A DNA stretch of 28,357 bases from a virus: the IMG/VR virus record IMGVR_UViG_3300037185_000069, positions 1 through 28,357 of that record. One strand, 5' to 3'. Below are positions 1-6,213 of the stretch, piece by piece (the first letter of the stretch is position 1; each line of letters begins with the position of its first letter). The notes under the pieces are model-generated. The model was not told the DNA's origin. It did not search any database and worked only from the letters and a program-made list of their open reading frames with translations. The position numbers and the translations under genes were made by a program.

Positions 1-166
1 ACGTGCATTTACACGCATCGGATGCTAAGCCAATGATTACAAATACTCGGGGGTGAGTGTCAATAACTCTCTGAATGAGAGCTTTGTGTTCCTCATGGAG
101 TTCAGGAACTTGAAATCGTGCGACTATTGCCCCGACCTCAGATGCTTCGTTTATCGTTTTCATCAT
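1..166 (-). CDS. NadM-type nucleotidyltransferase, N-terminal part (runs off the window)
   Basis: The reverse strand from an ATG at 166 (or the next ATG at 163) reads MMKTINEASEVGAIVARFQV, then PELHEEH and a hydrophobic strand before leaving the window after 55 codons. The ARFQxPxLHxxH pattern is the nucleotide-binding start of cytidylyltransferase-fold enzymes such as NMN adenylyltransferase (NadM), which make NAD from NMN and ATP. In this copy the usual HxGH is HEEH. A Nudix-like gene lies just upstream, and NadM is often fused to Nudix, so a split NadM/Nudix pair is plausible (inference). A strong promoter ends 11 nt before the start codon. Confidence 0.65.
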   Translation of the reverse strand, partial: MMKTINEASEVGAIVARFQVPELHEEHKALIQRVIDTHPRVFVIIGLASDACKCT

Positions 167-177
167 ATACCAACCTT

Positions 178-205
178 ATTATATCTCGGTTTTATATTAT
201 GTCAA
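178..205 (-). promoter_or_regulatory. sigma70-type promoter for the NadM-like gene
   Basis: Read on the minus strand: -35 TTGACA (205-200), 16-nt spacer, -10 TATAAT (183-178). The -10 ends 11 nt before ATG 166, so the transcript has almost no leader. Confidence 0.8.
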
Positions 206-272
206 GCGTCGTATTAAATCTGGACGTATTTGACACCTATAACTATATCATCATTTTCCAAAATGGCAAATT

Positions 273-878
273 TTATTTTTGTTTCCACCGAAAAGATTTA
301 TATGTAGGTTTTCGTCCGTTGATACAAGCATATATTATATATCGCTTGATTTTTAATTGTTCGGCAGCTTCCGTAGCGGATTTCCACTCTTTTATAAAAT
401 TACCTTCTCGTGAAAGTTGAATGACTGGCTTAAAGTTTTTTTCTCTTTTTTTCTGTATTGTTTTCAATGATTGCTTTTTTCCTGTATTCAACGACCTCAA
501 TTTTTGCTTTGTTTCTTCACTTAAATGTTTTCCTGTTAAAGCATCCGATATTTTTTTACGTGTTTCTTCGCTTCTTTTTATGCCTATATGAGATTTTATG
601 TCTCTCATAACGTTATAAACTGGCGATGATTTTAATATCCACTCTTGCTCTTTTTTAATCAATAATATTGGGTTGCTTATTTTTTCTATTATCTCAAATT
701 GAAAATTGTATTCGCCATATTTGTTATATGCGTTTTGTAAGTGTCTATTGTGGTGTTTATTTTGTTTAAGTTCTCTCAAATGCTTACATTTTCTCCACTC
801 AAATCCTCTTAAAGTAGAGCCAATGTATTCATCGCCGGTTTTTGTGTTTTTTATTTTATAGATACAAGAATTGTTCAT
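273..878 (-). CDS. GIY-YIG homing endonuclease
   Basis: A 201-aa free-standing homing endonuclease. The catalytic domain is at the N-terminus: IYKI (residues 6-9) and EYIGS (17-21) form the GIY-YIG pair, followed by a conserved Arg in GFEWRK and the LQNAYNKYG segment. The middle (about 105-140) has the SEETKQK/SEETRKK repeats of NUMOD-type DNA-binding helices. The end (about 150-201, PVIQLSREGNFIKEW...) looks like a NUMOD1 helix-turn-helix. It sits between the NadM-like and Nudix-like genes and probably inserted there. The start codon lies in an inverted repeat (874-893) and follows an ATACTTAT element by 4 nt. No Shine-Dalgarno is visible. Confidence 0.9.
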   Translation of the reverse strand: MNNSCIYKIKNTKTGDEYIGSTLRGFEWRKCKHLRELKQNKHHNRHLQNAYNKYGEYNFQFEIIEKISNPILLIKKEQEWILKSSPVYNVMRDIKSHIGIKRSEETRKKISDALTGKHLSEETKQKLRSLNTGKKQSLKTIQKKREKNFKPVIQLSREGNFIKEWKSATEAAEQLKIKRYIIYACINGRKPTYKSFRWKQK

Positions 879-893
879 ACTAATAAGTATGAA
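874..893. repeat. Inverted repeat over the GIY-YIG start codon
   Basis: TTCATACT (874-881) and AGTATGAA (886-893) are perfect 8-nt arms around an AATA loop. The start codon of the endonuclease (878-876) lies in one arm. If the transcript begins upstream of the repeat, the hairpin would hide the start codon. Confidence 0.6.
883..890 (-). promoter_or_regulatory. ATACTTAT start-proximal element
   Basis: Minus-strand ATACTTAT, 4 nt before ATG 878 of the GIY-YIG gene. It is one of about eleven such elements in the window. Confidence 0.5.
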
Positions 894-953
894 CCTGCCA
901 ACGATTACACCATTTTATATTCACAAAAACAACGCTTTTTGAGTGAAATAAAA

Positions 954-1580
954 TTAGCACCCACCCAATTCAGAAAGCGCATCCCACGCTCCGTTATTGT
1001 TTTCCCAAGTTGCGCCGGGCCCTGATTGGCGTGCCGCTTCTTCTGCTTCTTCTTCTCTTTTTCTTTGCTCGTCGTAGATAGCGTCAGCTTCCGCCTTTAT
1101 ATCAAGAAAGGCGTTTTGGCCAGTGGCTTGGTTTTTCTCCATTTCCTCAACTTTGATAAGACAACGGAGAAGCTTTCTCAAAATGGTCCGAACGCCGGGC
1201 ACCAAATCCAACACAACGGCGTTTTCGAGTTTGAATTTCTTCCACTCAGAACGATACTTGGTATCGGAGTTGATAGGCTTTTCGCCGGGTCGCAGATGAA
1301 CGAGATAGACATAATAAAATTCGTTTGTGTCGGCAATCGTTATGGCATGAACGTAACACAGGCGGTCGTTGGTCAACTGAATGCCGGTTTGGTCCTCAAC
1401 AACCCGAATTGCACCTGCTTGTGATTGTTCAGAAGCTTTCAATCTCGCGTTGACAAACTGCCACTTCTTTGGATAAAGTGGCGTGTCAATTCTCCGTGAA
1501 AGGTAAACTTCTTTGCCATCGAACAACCCAATGGCTGTTCCGTATATCGTCTTTGGTGTATCAGTTCTGTCGCCAATCAT
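954..1580 (-). CDS. Nudix-like protein with a degenerate Nudix box
   Basis: A 208-aa protein. The first 130 residues follow the Nudix layout: GTAIGLFDGKEVYLSRR strands, PKKWQFVNARL where the box should begin, and SEQSQAGAIRVVEDQTGIQL where GX5EX7REUXEEXGU is expected. The leading Gly is Asn and REUxEE reads RVVEDQ, so the metal-binding Glu residues are mostly lost. A cleavage role is doubtful, and a binding or regulatory role (as in NrtR-type proteins) is possible. The C-terminal third is a charged helix rich in Glu and Arg. The start at 1580 is supported by a promoter whose -10 ends 9 nt upstream. It is close to the NadM-like gene. Confidence 0.65.
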   Translation of the reverse strand: MIGDRTDTPKTIYGTAIGLFDGKEVYLSRRIDTPLYPKKWQFVNARLKASEQSQAGAIRVVEDQTGIQLTNDRLCYVHAITIADTNEFYYVYLVHLRPGEKPINSDTKYRSEWKKFKLENAVVLDLVPGVRTILRKLLRCLIKVEEMEKNQATGQNAFLDIKAEADAIYDEQRKREEEAEEAARQSGPGATWENNNGAWDALSELGGC

Positions 1581-1589
1581 ATCTGTCTA

Positions 1590-1618
1590 ATGGTATCATG
1601 GTTTTTATAGAGTGTCAA
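1590..1618 (-). promoter_or_regulatory. sigma70-type promoter for the Nudix-like gene
   Basis: Minus strand: -35 TTGACA (1618-1613), 17-nt spacer, -10 TACCAT (1595-1590), 9 nt before ATG 1580. Preceded by GGC, as at most sites of this class. Confidence 0.7.
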
Positions 1619-1644
1619 GCCCCACAATACCGCAATAAAATAAG

Positions 1645-1673
1645 TTGTCAACCGGCCCCGCCTATGAGATACT
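1645..1673 (+). promoter_or_regulatory. Probable promoter for the 1681-2632 operon
   Basis: Plus strand: TTGTCA (1645-1650), 17-nt spacer, GATACT (1668-1673), 7 nt before ATG 1681. The boxes are weaker than on the minus strand, but the geometry matches. Confidence 0.5.
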
Positions 1674-1680
1674 ACAGCCT

Positions 1681-1878
1681 ATGAAAACCGTAGAAGAAGC
1701 TATTGCGATATTAGAAAAGCTTAGAGATAAATGGTGCACGCAGTCTCAGTTCTTAGAAGCTACTGCTGGATACAGTGAAGATTTATTAGCTACTCTCAAC
1801 AAAGCACAATCAAGAGTCATCGGTCAATGTAACAGCGATCTGTATGGTGCTATTGGTGAAATAAAGGAAATTTTCTAA
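1681..1878 (+). CDS. Small helical protein of unknown function
   Basis: A 65-aa acidic, mostly helical protein (MKTVEEAIAILEKLRDKW...), family not recognised. An in-frame TTG at 1645 would add 12 residues, but it coincides with a likely -35 box, so ATG 1681 is preferred. The stop overlaps the next start as TAATG, which points to translational coupling in a three-gene plus-strand operon ending in dCMP deaminase. Confidence 0.6.
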   Translation: MKTVEEAIAILEKLRDKWCTQSQFLEATAGYSEDLLATLNKAQSRVIGQCNSDLYGAIGEIKEIF

Positions 1879-2081
1879 TGACTAGCGAATGTCCAATCTG
1901 CGAAAATTACCGGTTTATCGTAATTGAAGGTGAGCCAATGATGTTGTGGCCTTGCCAAAAATGTAATTGGAGAGGGCAATACAAACTCAAAGAAATAGAC
2001 ATATGCTTGGGTTGTGGCCAACCTTCGCCTTGTAAATCAGACTGCCCATGTGGCACAGGAAAATGCTTGGTAAAACAATGA
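1878..2081 (+). CDS. Small Cys-rich zinc-ribbon protein
   Basis: A 67-aa protein with ten Cys. CPIC (residues 5-8) pairs with CQKC (26-29) as one zinc ribbon, and CLGC with the later CKSDCPC cluster suggests a second metal site. It resembles many phage zinc-finger proteins, but no specific family is recognised. It overlaps its upstream neighbour by TAATG and its downstream neighbour by ATGA, so it is co-translated with both. Confidence 0.65.
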   Translation: MTSECPICENYRFIVIEGEPMMLWPCQKCNWRGQYKLKEIDICLGCGQPSPCKSDCPCGTGKCLVKQ

Positions 2082-2632
2082 AGAAGAAATTACTAAAGAA
2101 ACTATTATCTGAACCATCGGGCACAGAGTTCATCAACTATAATCCGCCTAGCTGGGACGTTTGGTTTATGAAGCAAGTATATCTTGCCGCAGAGAAAAGC
2201 AAAGACCCATCAACGAAAATAGGAGCTGTGCTTGTAAGAGATAAGCACGTTATATCAACAGGCTTCAATGGGTTTCCTATCGGAGTACTTGACAAAAAAG
2301 AACGGTATGCCGATAGAGAAGTCAAATATGACTTGGTTGTTCACGCTGAGGATAACTCCGTCCTATCTGCTGCTAGGTTTGGATTTCCGACATTGGGTGC
2401 TACCCTCTATACACAATGGACTCCTTGTTGCGAATGCTCAAAATCAGTAATACAGGCAGGTATAAAAAATATAGTTATTCATAAGCAATGGGGAGAAATG
2501 CGTTATTCTAGGTGGGCAGAGTCCTGTAAAGTTTCTAAAATTATGCTCAGAGAAGCTAAAATACCAATTCATATTTTAGATGCTAAATTAGGATTGACCG
2601 CTTACAGAAATGGAAAGCAATTCATTGTCTAA
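2078..2632 (+). CDS. dCMP deaminase
   Basis: A 184-aa zinc-dependent cytidine/deoxycytidylate deaminase, which converts dCMP to dUMP, the substrate for thymidylate synthase. The zinc and catalytic signature is clear: HAE (89-91, the Glu being the proton shuttle) and PCCEC (116-120, zinc Cys 117 and 120), separated by the usual strand and helix. The N-terminal half has the family pattern STKIGAVLV ... GFNGFP. ATG 2078 overlaps the upstream stop as ATGA; the longer reading from 2048 is less likely. ThyX at 19938-20663 would use the product. The last 45 nt overlap the antisense GIY-YIG gene. Confidence 0.93.
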   Translation: MKKKLLKKLLSEPSGTEFINYNPPSWDVWFMKQVYLAAEKSKDPSTKIGAVLVRDKHVISTGFNGFPIGVLDKKERYADREVKYDLVVHAEDNSVLSAARFGFPTLGATLYTQWTPCCECSKSVIQAGIKNIVIHKQWGEMRYSRWAESCKVSKIMLREAKIPIHILDAKLGLTAYRNGKQFIV

Positions 2633-3268
2633 TTTCCATCTTTTTATCTGCTTGAATTGTCCTAAAACAAGGCTTCTTACACTTGCTTTATCTACGTTAT
2701 GCTTTATTCTAAACTCATATCTGGTGCCTGAAAATTTTTCTTGGGTATTTATGTTGATAAAATTGTAAATTGTATTATCTCTGATTTTACTTAGCCAGTT
2801 TTTAGATGCTGGTTTTCCTTTTCTTATTTTACTCATTTTATCAAACATTCCGGGAGCATTCATTGCTTTTTTGGTAGCACCGCTTATTTTCTTTTTTGTT
2901 TCTTCACTTACTATTCTTCCTTTATGAAATTGGCTAATTTTATTTTTACTATAATCGCTAATATCACCACCTTCTGCTACAAACTTTAGGTTATAAGATT
3001 TTTCTTTTTCGGTTTTTACAATGTTGAGATATTTTTGCTCTACTTCTAATAATTTTTGTTTGGTGGGCTCTATTTCTTCAACAATAATAAAGTCAAAATT
3101 ATTTTCTCCGTGTTTATTCCAAGCATTCTGTAAATAATCATTTTTATGATTATTATTTCTCAAATCTGCTTTATGTTGTATCCACCTATCTTCAATATCC
3201 TTCGACGATCCAACATAATATTTATTATTGGCTCTATTTACTATTTTGTATATTCCGCTTATTTTCAT
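2588..3268 (-). CDS. GIY-YIG homing endonuclease
   Basis: A 226-aa endonuclease: GIYKI (5-9) and YYVGSS (17-22) give the catalytic pair, followed by RWIQHK and LQNAWNKHGENNF. The middle has NUMOD-type repeats (HKGRIVSEETKKKISG, IRKGKPASKNW). The C-terminal FININTQEKFSGTRYEFR segment is a DNA-binding module that reappears in the remnant at 15335-15487. It lies antisense between two plus-strand genes and overlaps the 3' end of dCMP deaminase by 45 nt. Its start is inside the 51-codon leader ORF (3389-3234), in the +1 frame. Confidence 0.9.
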   Translation of the reverse strand: MKISGIYKIVNRANNKYYVGSSKDIEDRWIQHKADLRNNNHKNDYLQNAWNKHGENNFDFIIVEEIEPTKQKLLEVEQKYLNIVKTEKEKSYNLKFVAEGGDISDYSKNKISQFHKGRIVSEETKKKISGATKKAMNAPGMFDKMSKIRKGKPASKNWLSKIRDNTIYNFININTQEKFSGTRYEFRIKHNVDKASVRSLVLGQFKQIKRWKLDNELLSISVSGQS

Positions 3269-3389
3269 AATACCTTTTGAGATTTTTCTTTTTTATTTTT
3301 TTAGCGTTTTTCCAATAGTGGCGCATATATTTATCTCTATTCGCTTGACGCTTTTCTTCTTCTGTGTTATATTTTCTTTTTCTTCCCAC
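3234..3389 (-). CDS. 51-codon basic leader ORF (copy C)
   Basis: Starts with GTG at 3389 (VGRKRKYNTEEEKRQAN...) and stops at TAG 3236-3234. It aligns without gaps to the leader ORFs at 11397-11242 and 16164-16319, all exactly 51 codons: G2-R3-K4, Y7, T9, Y25, N28, Y40 and K44 are shared. It is strongly basic and helical, as expected for a DNA-binding or tethering segment. The GIY-YIG gene begins inside it in the +1 frame (35-nt overlap). An ATATTTAT element sits 4 nt before the GTG. Confidence 0.6.
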   Translation of the reverse strand: MGRKRKYNTEEEKRQANRDKYMRHYWKNAKKIKKKNLKRYYENKRNIQNSK

Positions 3390-3393
3390 AACA

Positions 3394-3401
3394 ATAAATA
3401 T
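3394..3401 (-). promoter_or_regulatory. ATATTTAT start-proximal element
   Basis: Minus-strand ATATTTAT, 4 nt before GTG 3389 of leader copy C. The plus strand here reads AATAAATA, so it could instead act as a T4-like late box for the J-domain gene. Confidence 0.45.
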
Positions 3402-3432
3402 CATTGAAGTTAGAAAAAAGTTAGAAAATTTT

Positions 3433-4029
3433 ATGTCAAACTATTATGAAATTCTTGGAATCGGCAGAGATGCTACAACTGAACAAATAAAAGAAGCTTG
3501 GCGGAGTAAGATAAAAGAACACCACCCTGACGTAGGCGGCGATGAAAACGTAGCGAAGGAAATAAACAAAGCATATGAAGTGCTTTCTGATCCACAGGAA
3601 CGTGCTGCGTATGACAATCCAAAACAACCACACGGACCCGGATTTCCGCCGGGATTCAATCCTTTCGGTGGGCATGGATTTGGCTTCAATGGTATAAATC
3701 TAAATGAAATGTTCGCCAGAATGGGTGGCGTAGGTGGTCAGTCATTTCATTTCACCGCTCATACTCAAATAAATCAGGAAGTCAACGTTACTCTGCTAGA
3801 CGTTATTTTACAAAATGAGGTAGAAATTGACATACCAGCTATTGGTAAGAAAATCCAGTTCAAGATACCAGCAGATTTTAGGGACGGCACTACCTACACC
3901 CTACGCATAGGGGATGATAAAGCGAAGAACCAAGGCAACGTTCTACTTCAAATAAGGCTGAACTTGGTTATGCCCAAACTTTCATCGGAGAAGAAGGAAA
4001 AGCTGAAAGAGATACTAAGCGATGTATAA
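3433..4029 (+). CDS. J-domain co-chaperone (DnaJ/CbpA-like)
   Basis: A 198-aa protein. Residues 3-65 are a J domain with the essential HPD (31-33) that stimulates Hsp70/DnaK ATPase. A Gly/Phe-rich linker follows (about 70-115: GFPPGFNPFGGHGFGFNG). Residues 125-198 resemble one DnaJ C-terminal beta domain (INQEVNVTLLDVIL ... DGTTYTLRIGDD). There is no Cys-rich zinc domain, and it is much shorter than DnaJ, so it looks like a trimmed class B protein that would steer host DnaK. ATG 3433 is preferred because the J domain starts there; upstream codons overlap the AT-rich region. The last 15 nt overlap the convergent gene. Confidence 0.88.
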   Translation: MSNYYEILGIGRDATTEQIKEAWRSKIKEHHPDVGGDENVAKEINKAYEVLSDPQERAAYDNPKQPHGPGFPPGFNPFGGHGFGFNGINLNEMFARMGGVGGQSFHFTAHTQINQEVNVTLLDVILQNEVEIDIPAIGKKIQFKIPADFRDGTTYTLRIGDDKAKNQGNVLLQIRLNLVMPKLSSEKKEKLKEILSDV

Positions 4030-4857
4030 ATCCTCAAAGCCGTGGTCATCTGCCCATTGAGCAATGAGATAGACTTCGTGTAAAATGTCCCTGATTCTTT
4101 CACCACTTATACCGCCCCCAATCATCCGTGGCCCGCCCAACGCATTGCCTAGCTGGTTTACGATGCCCATGTGTGGATTTTCAAGGTCCGGATTGCCGTC
4201 TTGCTCGGCGTCTGGTATGCCCGTATCGGTGGGATTGATTTTGTTTTTGTCAATCCAGCCGGGGTCATTTGCTAAGGTTTCAATTCTTTCCATCAACTCC
4301 TTAGCTTTCATGTGAAATTCATGTTCGCCTTCGTATTGTAAAACGTTGTGAAATATCTGATAGGCGTTGGTGTTGGAAAGATTTAGCTCTGGTGGTCCTT
4401 GGTATGTGCCGTGGTAGGGGTTTTTCAGAATGGGAATACGAATTACGCCACTCTTGAACATTCCACTCTGCTCTGTTTTGACTTTTCCGAAAGGAATCCC
4501 CAAATCCTTCAAACCTTTAAAAATTAGCTTCAACGTCCCGGTTAGTGCTTGTCTTGTGAGGCCGGCTGTGTATAAGTTCAAGATACCGTATGGCTTGAAA
4601 TAATCGTCACCATCAGGCGTTAGAGTCTCTGGCATCCTATTTTTCATAAAATACTCTAACTGGTCTTTCGGCAGTGACTCCAAGAACTGCCAAACAGGTC
4701 GCATAATCTTCCAACCAATTTCATGCAATTCTTCTAATTTCTCATAGTTAGCCCCTTTTATATAAAGATTCATGGACTCGGTAAGTAACACCTTTTTTGA
4801 AAAGAAGGCTTCGCGTAGGGAATCTTTGATAATAGACTTCATATCAGCGTATTTCAT
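4015..4857 (-). CDS. Unknown phage protein, 280 aa
   Basis: I do not recognise the family. The protein starts MKYADMKSIIKDSLREAFF, an N-terminal amphipathic helix of the KSIIKDSLRE type that I associate with T4-like phage proteins (recalled, not checked). A mixed middle follows, with a Gly-rich, helical end (GNALGGPRMIGGGISGER...). The start at 4857 follows an ATACTTAT element by 6 nt; 4842 is an alternative ATG. It converges with the J-domain gene (15-nt overlap) and diverges from the HNH gene at 4957. There is no signal peptide or obvious catalytic motif. Confidence 0.65.
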   Translation of the reverse strand: MKYADMKSIIKDSLREAFFSKKVLLTESMNLYIKGANYEKLEELHEIGWKIMRPVWQFLESLPKDQLEYFMKNRMPETLTPDGDDYFKPYGILNLYTAGLTRQALTGTLKLIFKGLKDLGIPFGKVKTEQSGMFKSGVIRIPILKNPYHGTYQGPPELNLSNTNAYQIFHNVLQYEGEHEFHMKAKELMERIETLANDPGWIDKNKINPTDTGIPDAEQDGNPDLENPHMGIVNQLGNALGGPRMIGGGISGERIRDILHEVYLIAQWADDHGFEDLYIA

Positions 4858-4863
4858 CTGATA

Positions 4864-4871
4864 ATAAGTAT
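4864..4871 (-). promoter_or_regulatory. ATACTTAT start-proximal element
   Basis: Minus-strand ATACTTAT, 6 nt before ATG 4857. Confidence 0.5.
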
Positions 4872-4905
4872 GGGAAAAATAAAGGAAAGATCGTAATAAT
4901 AAATT

Positions 4906-4936
4906 GGTGAGAAAATAACAATGTTGTTTTCTCACC
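4906..4936. repeat. Inverted repeat between divergent genes
   Basis: GGTGAGAAAA (4906-4915) and TTTTCTCACC (4927-4936) are perfect 10-nt arms, with AAC/GTT extending the stem inside the loop. It lies between the divergent starts 4857 and 4957. There is no U-tract on either side, so an operator or endonuclease-related site is as likely as a terminator. Confidence 0.6.
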
Positions 4937-4943
4937 CTGTTCA

Positions 4944-4951
4944 CTATTTAT
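4944..4951 (+). promoter_or_regulatory. CTATTTAT start-proximal element
   Basis: Plus-strand CTATTTAT, 5 nt before ATG 4957 of the HNH gene. Confidence 0.45.
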
Positions 4952-4956
4952 TATGT

Positions 4957-5511
4957 ATGAAAACTATAACATTAAATTGTACCCAATGTGGCGAACCTTT
5001 TGAGAGAAATGTCCACCAATACAAATATTGTAATATAAAGAAAAACATGAAACCTTTTTGTGGTAGGCGGTGTCAAACTATTTATAGGAATAAACACATG
5101 GCACCAGAGTCGTGGAAAAAATTATTTGATATAAAAAGTAGAGCCGGAAACAGAAAAGATACGTTTTCTTCCTTCAAATATTTCATTACTAAATGTAAAG
5201 AGAGAAAAAAACATAAAGGATATGAATACAATATAGACCTTCAATACTTAAAAGAATTATGGAATAATCAAAAAGGAACGTGCCCATATACAGGTTTTAA
5301 GATGGTATTACCGGAAACAACTAAATCACGTTCTCAAACACATTCTCTCAAAAAAGCCAGTTTAGATAGAATTGATTCAACAAAAGGATATATTAAAGGA
5401 AATGTTGAGTTTGTTTGTCTATTGATAAATATGGCAAAAAATAATGCCACTAAAGAAGAAGTTTTGAGGTTTATTGAAGAATTAAAAATTGGTAGCCCTG
5501 CTGGGATTTGA
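4957..5511 (+). CDS. HNH homing endonuclease
   Basis: A 184-aa endonuclease. The N-terminus carries a zinc-finger-like group (CTQCGEPF, CNIKKNMKPFCGRRC). The C-terminal HNH-type core contains CPYTGFKM and SLDRIDSTKGYIKGNVEFV, where Asp/His-like and Asn positions form the beta-beta-alpha metal site. The same ASLDRIDSTKGY signature occurs in the HNH gene at 13795, so the two are related. The start at 4957 follows a CTATTTAT element by 5 nt; an upstream reading from 4921 is unlikely. Its 3' end runs 22 nt into the antisense tRNA-Arg(CCU), so it sits tightly against a tRNA gene. Confidence 0.88.
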   Translation: MKTITLNCTQCGEPFERNVHQYKYCNIKKNMKPFCGRRCQTIYRNKHMAPESWKKLFDIKSRAGNRKDTFSSFKYFITKCKERKKHKGYEYNIDLQYLKELWNNQKGTCPYTGFKMVLPETTKSRSQTHSLKKASLDRIDSTKGYIKGNVEFVCLLINMAKNNATKEEVLRFIEELKIGSPAGI

Positions 5512-5567
5512 ACCCAGAACTAAACTTTAGGAAAGTTTTATTATATATCCAATTTCACTACAGAGCC
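5490..5567 (-). tRNA. tRNA-Arg (anticodon CCU)
   Basis: Acceptor GGCTCTG/CAGGGCT with discriminator A and an encoded CCA. Anticodon stem AAACT/AGTTT around loop TTCCTAA gives CCU, which reads AGG. T arm CTGGG-TTCAAAT-CCCAG. The D stem has one mismatch. Its 3' end overlaps the HNH stop region, and 2 nt separate it from the next tRNA. Confidence 0.88.
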
Positions 5568-5569
5568 AT

Positions 5570-5656
5570 TGGTACACCGAAAGGGACTTGAACCCTTATA
5601 GCCCTTACGGGACACAGTTTAGAAAACTGCTGCCTATCCAATTAGACTACCGGTGC
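5570..5656 (-). tRNA. tRNA-Arg (anticodon UCU) with long variable arm
   Basis: Acceptor GCACCGG/TCGGTGT with A and an encoded CCA. D stem GTCT/AGGC. Anticodon stem GCAGT/ACTGT with loop TTTCTAA gives UCU, which reads AGA. T arm AAGGG-TTCAAGT-CCCTT. The variable region is 16 nt with a CCC/GGG hairpin, which is class II size and unusual for Arg. It forms a two-tRNA unit with tRNA-Arg(CCU) for AGA/AGG codons, which are common in these genes. Confidence 0.85.
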
Positions 5657-5664
5657 ATTCATTT

Positions 5665-5672
5665 ATAAGTAT
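5665..5672 (-). promoter_or_regulatory. ATACTTAT element before the tRNA-Arg pair
   Basis: Minus-strand ATACTTAT, 8 nt before the mature 5' end of tRNA-Arg(UCU). Finding it before an untranslated RNA favours a promoter role over a ribosome-binding role. Confidence 0.45.
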
Positions 5673-5820
5673 GAGCTGGTTTTGGAAAATGGCAAGTCTT
5701 TCAACCGAAAATTATCAGCCAAAGCAAGATAATCACTATAAATATAAGAGAAAAATTGAAAAGCGTAATATTTATTGGTTAAGCAAAACCATTACAAACT
5801 CCTACTCTCTTTTTTCATAA
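5671..5820 (+). CDS. Possible small basic ORF, 49 aa
   Basis: ATG 5671 to TAA 5820 encodes a 49-aa basic, aromatic peptide (MSWFWKMASLSTENYQ...). The upstream TTTAT-AAGT-ATG spacing resembles the start-proximal element of other genes here. There is no homology I recognise. It lies in an otherwise empty gap between the tRNAs and the next operon and may be non-coding. A TATAAATA box lies inside it at 5737-5744. Confidence 0.3.
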   Translation: MSWFWKMASLSTENYQPKQDNHYKYKRKIEKRNIYWLSKTITNSYSLFS

Positions 5821-5821
5821 A

Positions 5822-5971
5822 TCAGTCATTGGGCGAACTATACTGCTCAAGTTTCATAACGAGCCGATAGTTCTTTTCCTCAAGCTCCTGTATTTTCTTC
5901 TTTAGAAGCAGATTGTCCCGTTTCAGTTGGCGGTTCTCCCGCTCCAGTTTGTCTGTGTTCTTCGCTTTCAT
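5822..5971 (-). CDS. Small coiled-coil protein, 49 aa
   Basis: ATG 5971 overlaps the upstream stop as ATGA, and the gene ends at TGA 5824-5822. The product is a charged helix with heptad leucines (KLERENRQLKRDNLLLKKK, then IQELEEKNYRLVMKLEQY), which is a leucine-zipper-like coiled coil. It is probably a dimerising partner or small regulator and the last gene of its operon. The function is unknown. Confidence 0.7.
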   Translation of the reverse strand: MKAKNTDKLERENRQLKRDNLLLKKKIQELEEKNYRLVMKLEQYSSPND

Positions 5972-6213
5972 TGCATCAAATACCATGCTTCTTGTAATTT
6001 TTGTTGTCTTGCATTAAGAAGGTCTTGAAGCTTAGCTATCCGTTTCCTAATGTCTGCTTTTTCTGCTTCGGTAGGTTTCCTCTGGCCTTGATAACCTATA
6101 CCGCCGTTATTGTAAATGTTTATCCATTCTTTCGCCCATGATGGTTCCATGTATTGTATAGGACCATCAGGCACACCTATCAGGAATTCAGGCTTTTTGC
6201 TCTTCGCTTTCAT
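5968..6213 (-). CDS. Unknown 81-aa protein
   Basis: Starts MKAKSKKPEFLIG at 6213; a longer reading from 6282 would overlap the preceding gene more and is less likely. The end is a predicted coiled coil (ADIRKRIAKLQDLLNARQQKLQEAW). It overlaps the interrupted gene upstream by 26 nt and the coiled-coil gene downstream by ATGA. The family is not recognised. Confidence 0.6.
   Translation of the reverse strand: MKAKSKKPEFLIGVPDGPIQYMEPSWAKEWINIYNNGGIGYQGQRKPTEAEKADIRKRIAKLQDLLNARQQKLQEAWYLMQ

Noticed and set aside
5570-5656. Reading the tRNA as an amber suppressor (CUA)
   Set aside because: CUA would need a shifted 7-nt loop, but that breaks the anticodon stem (G-G). The only good stem gives UCU.
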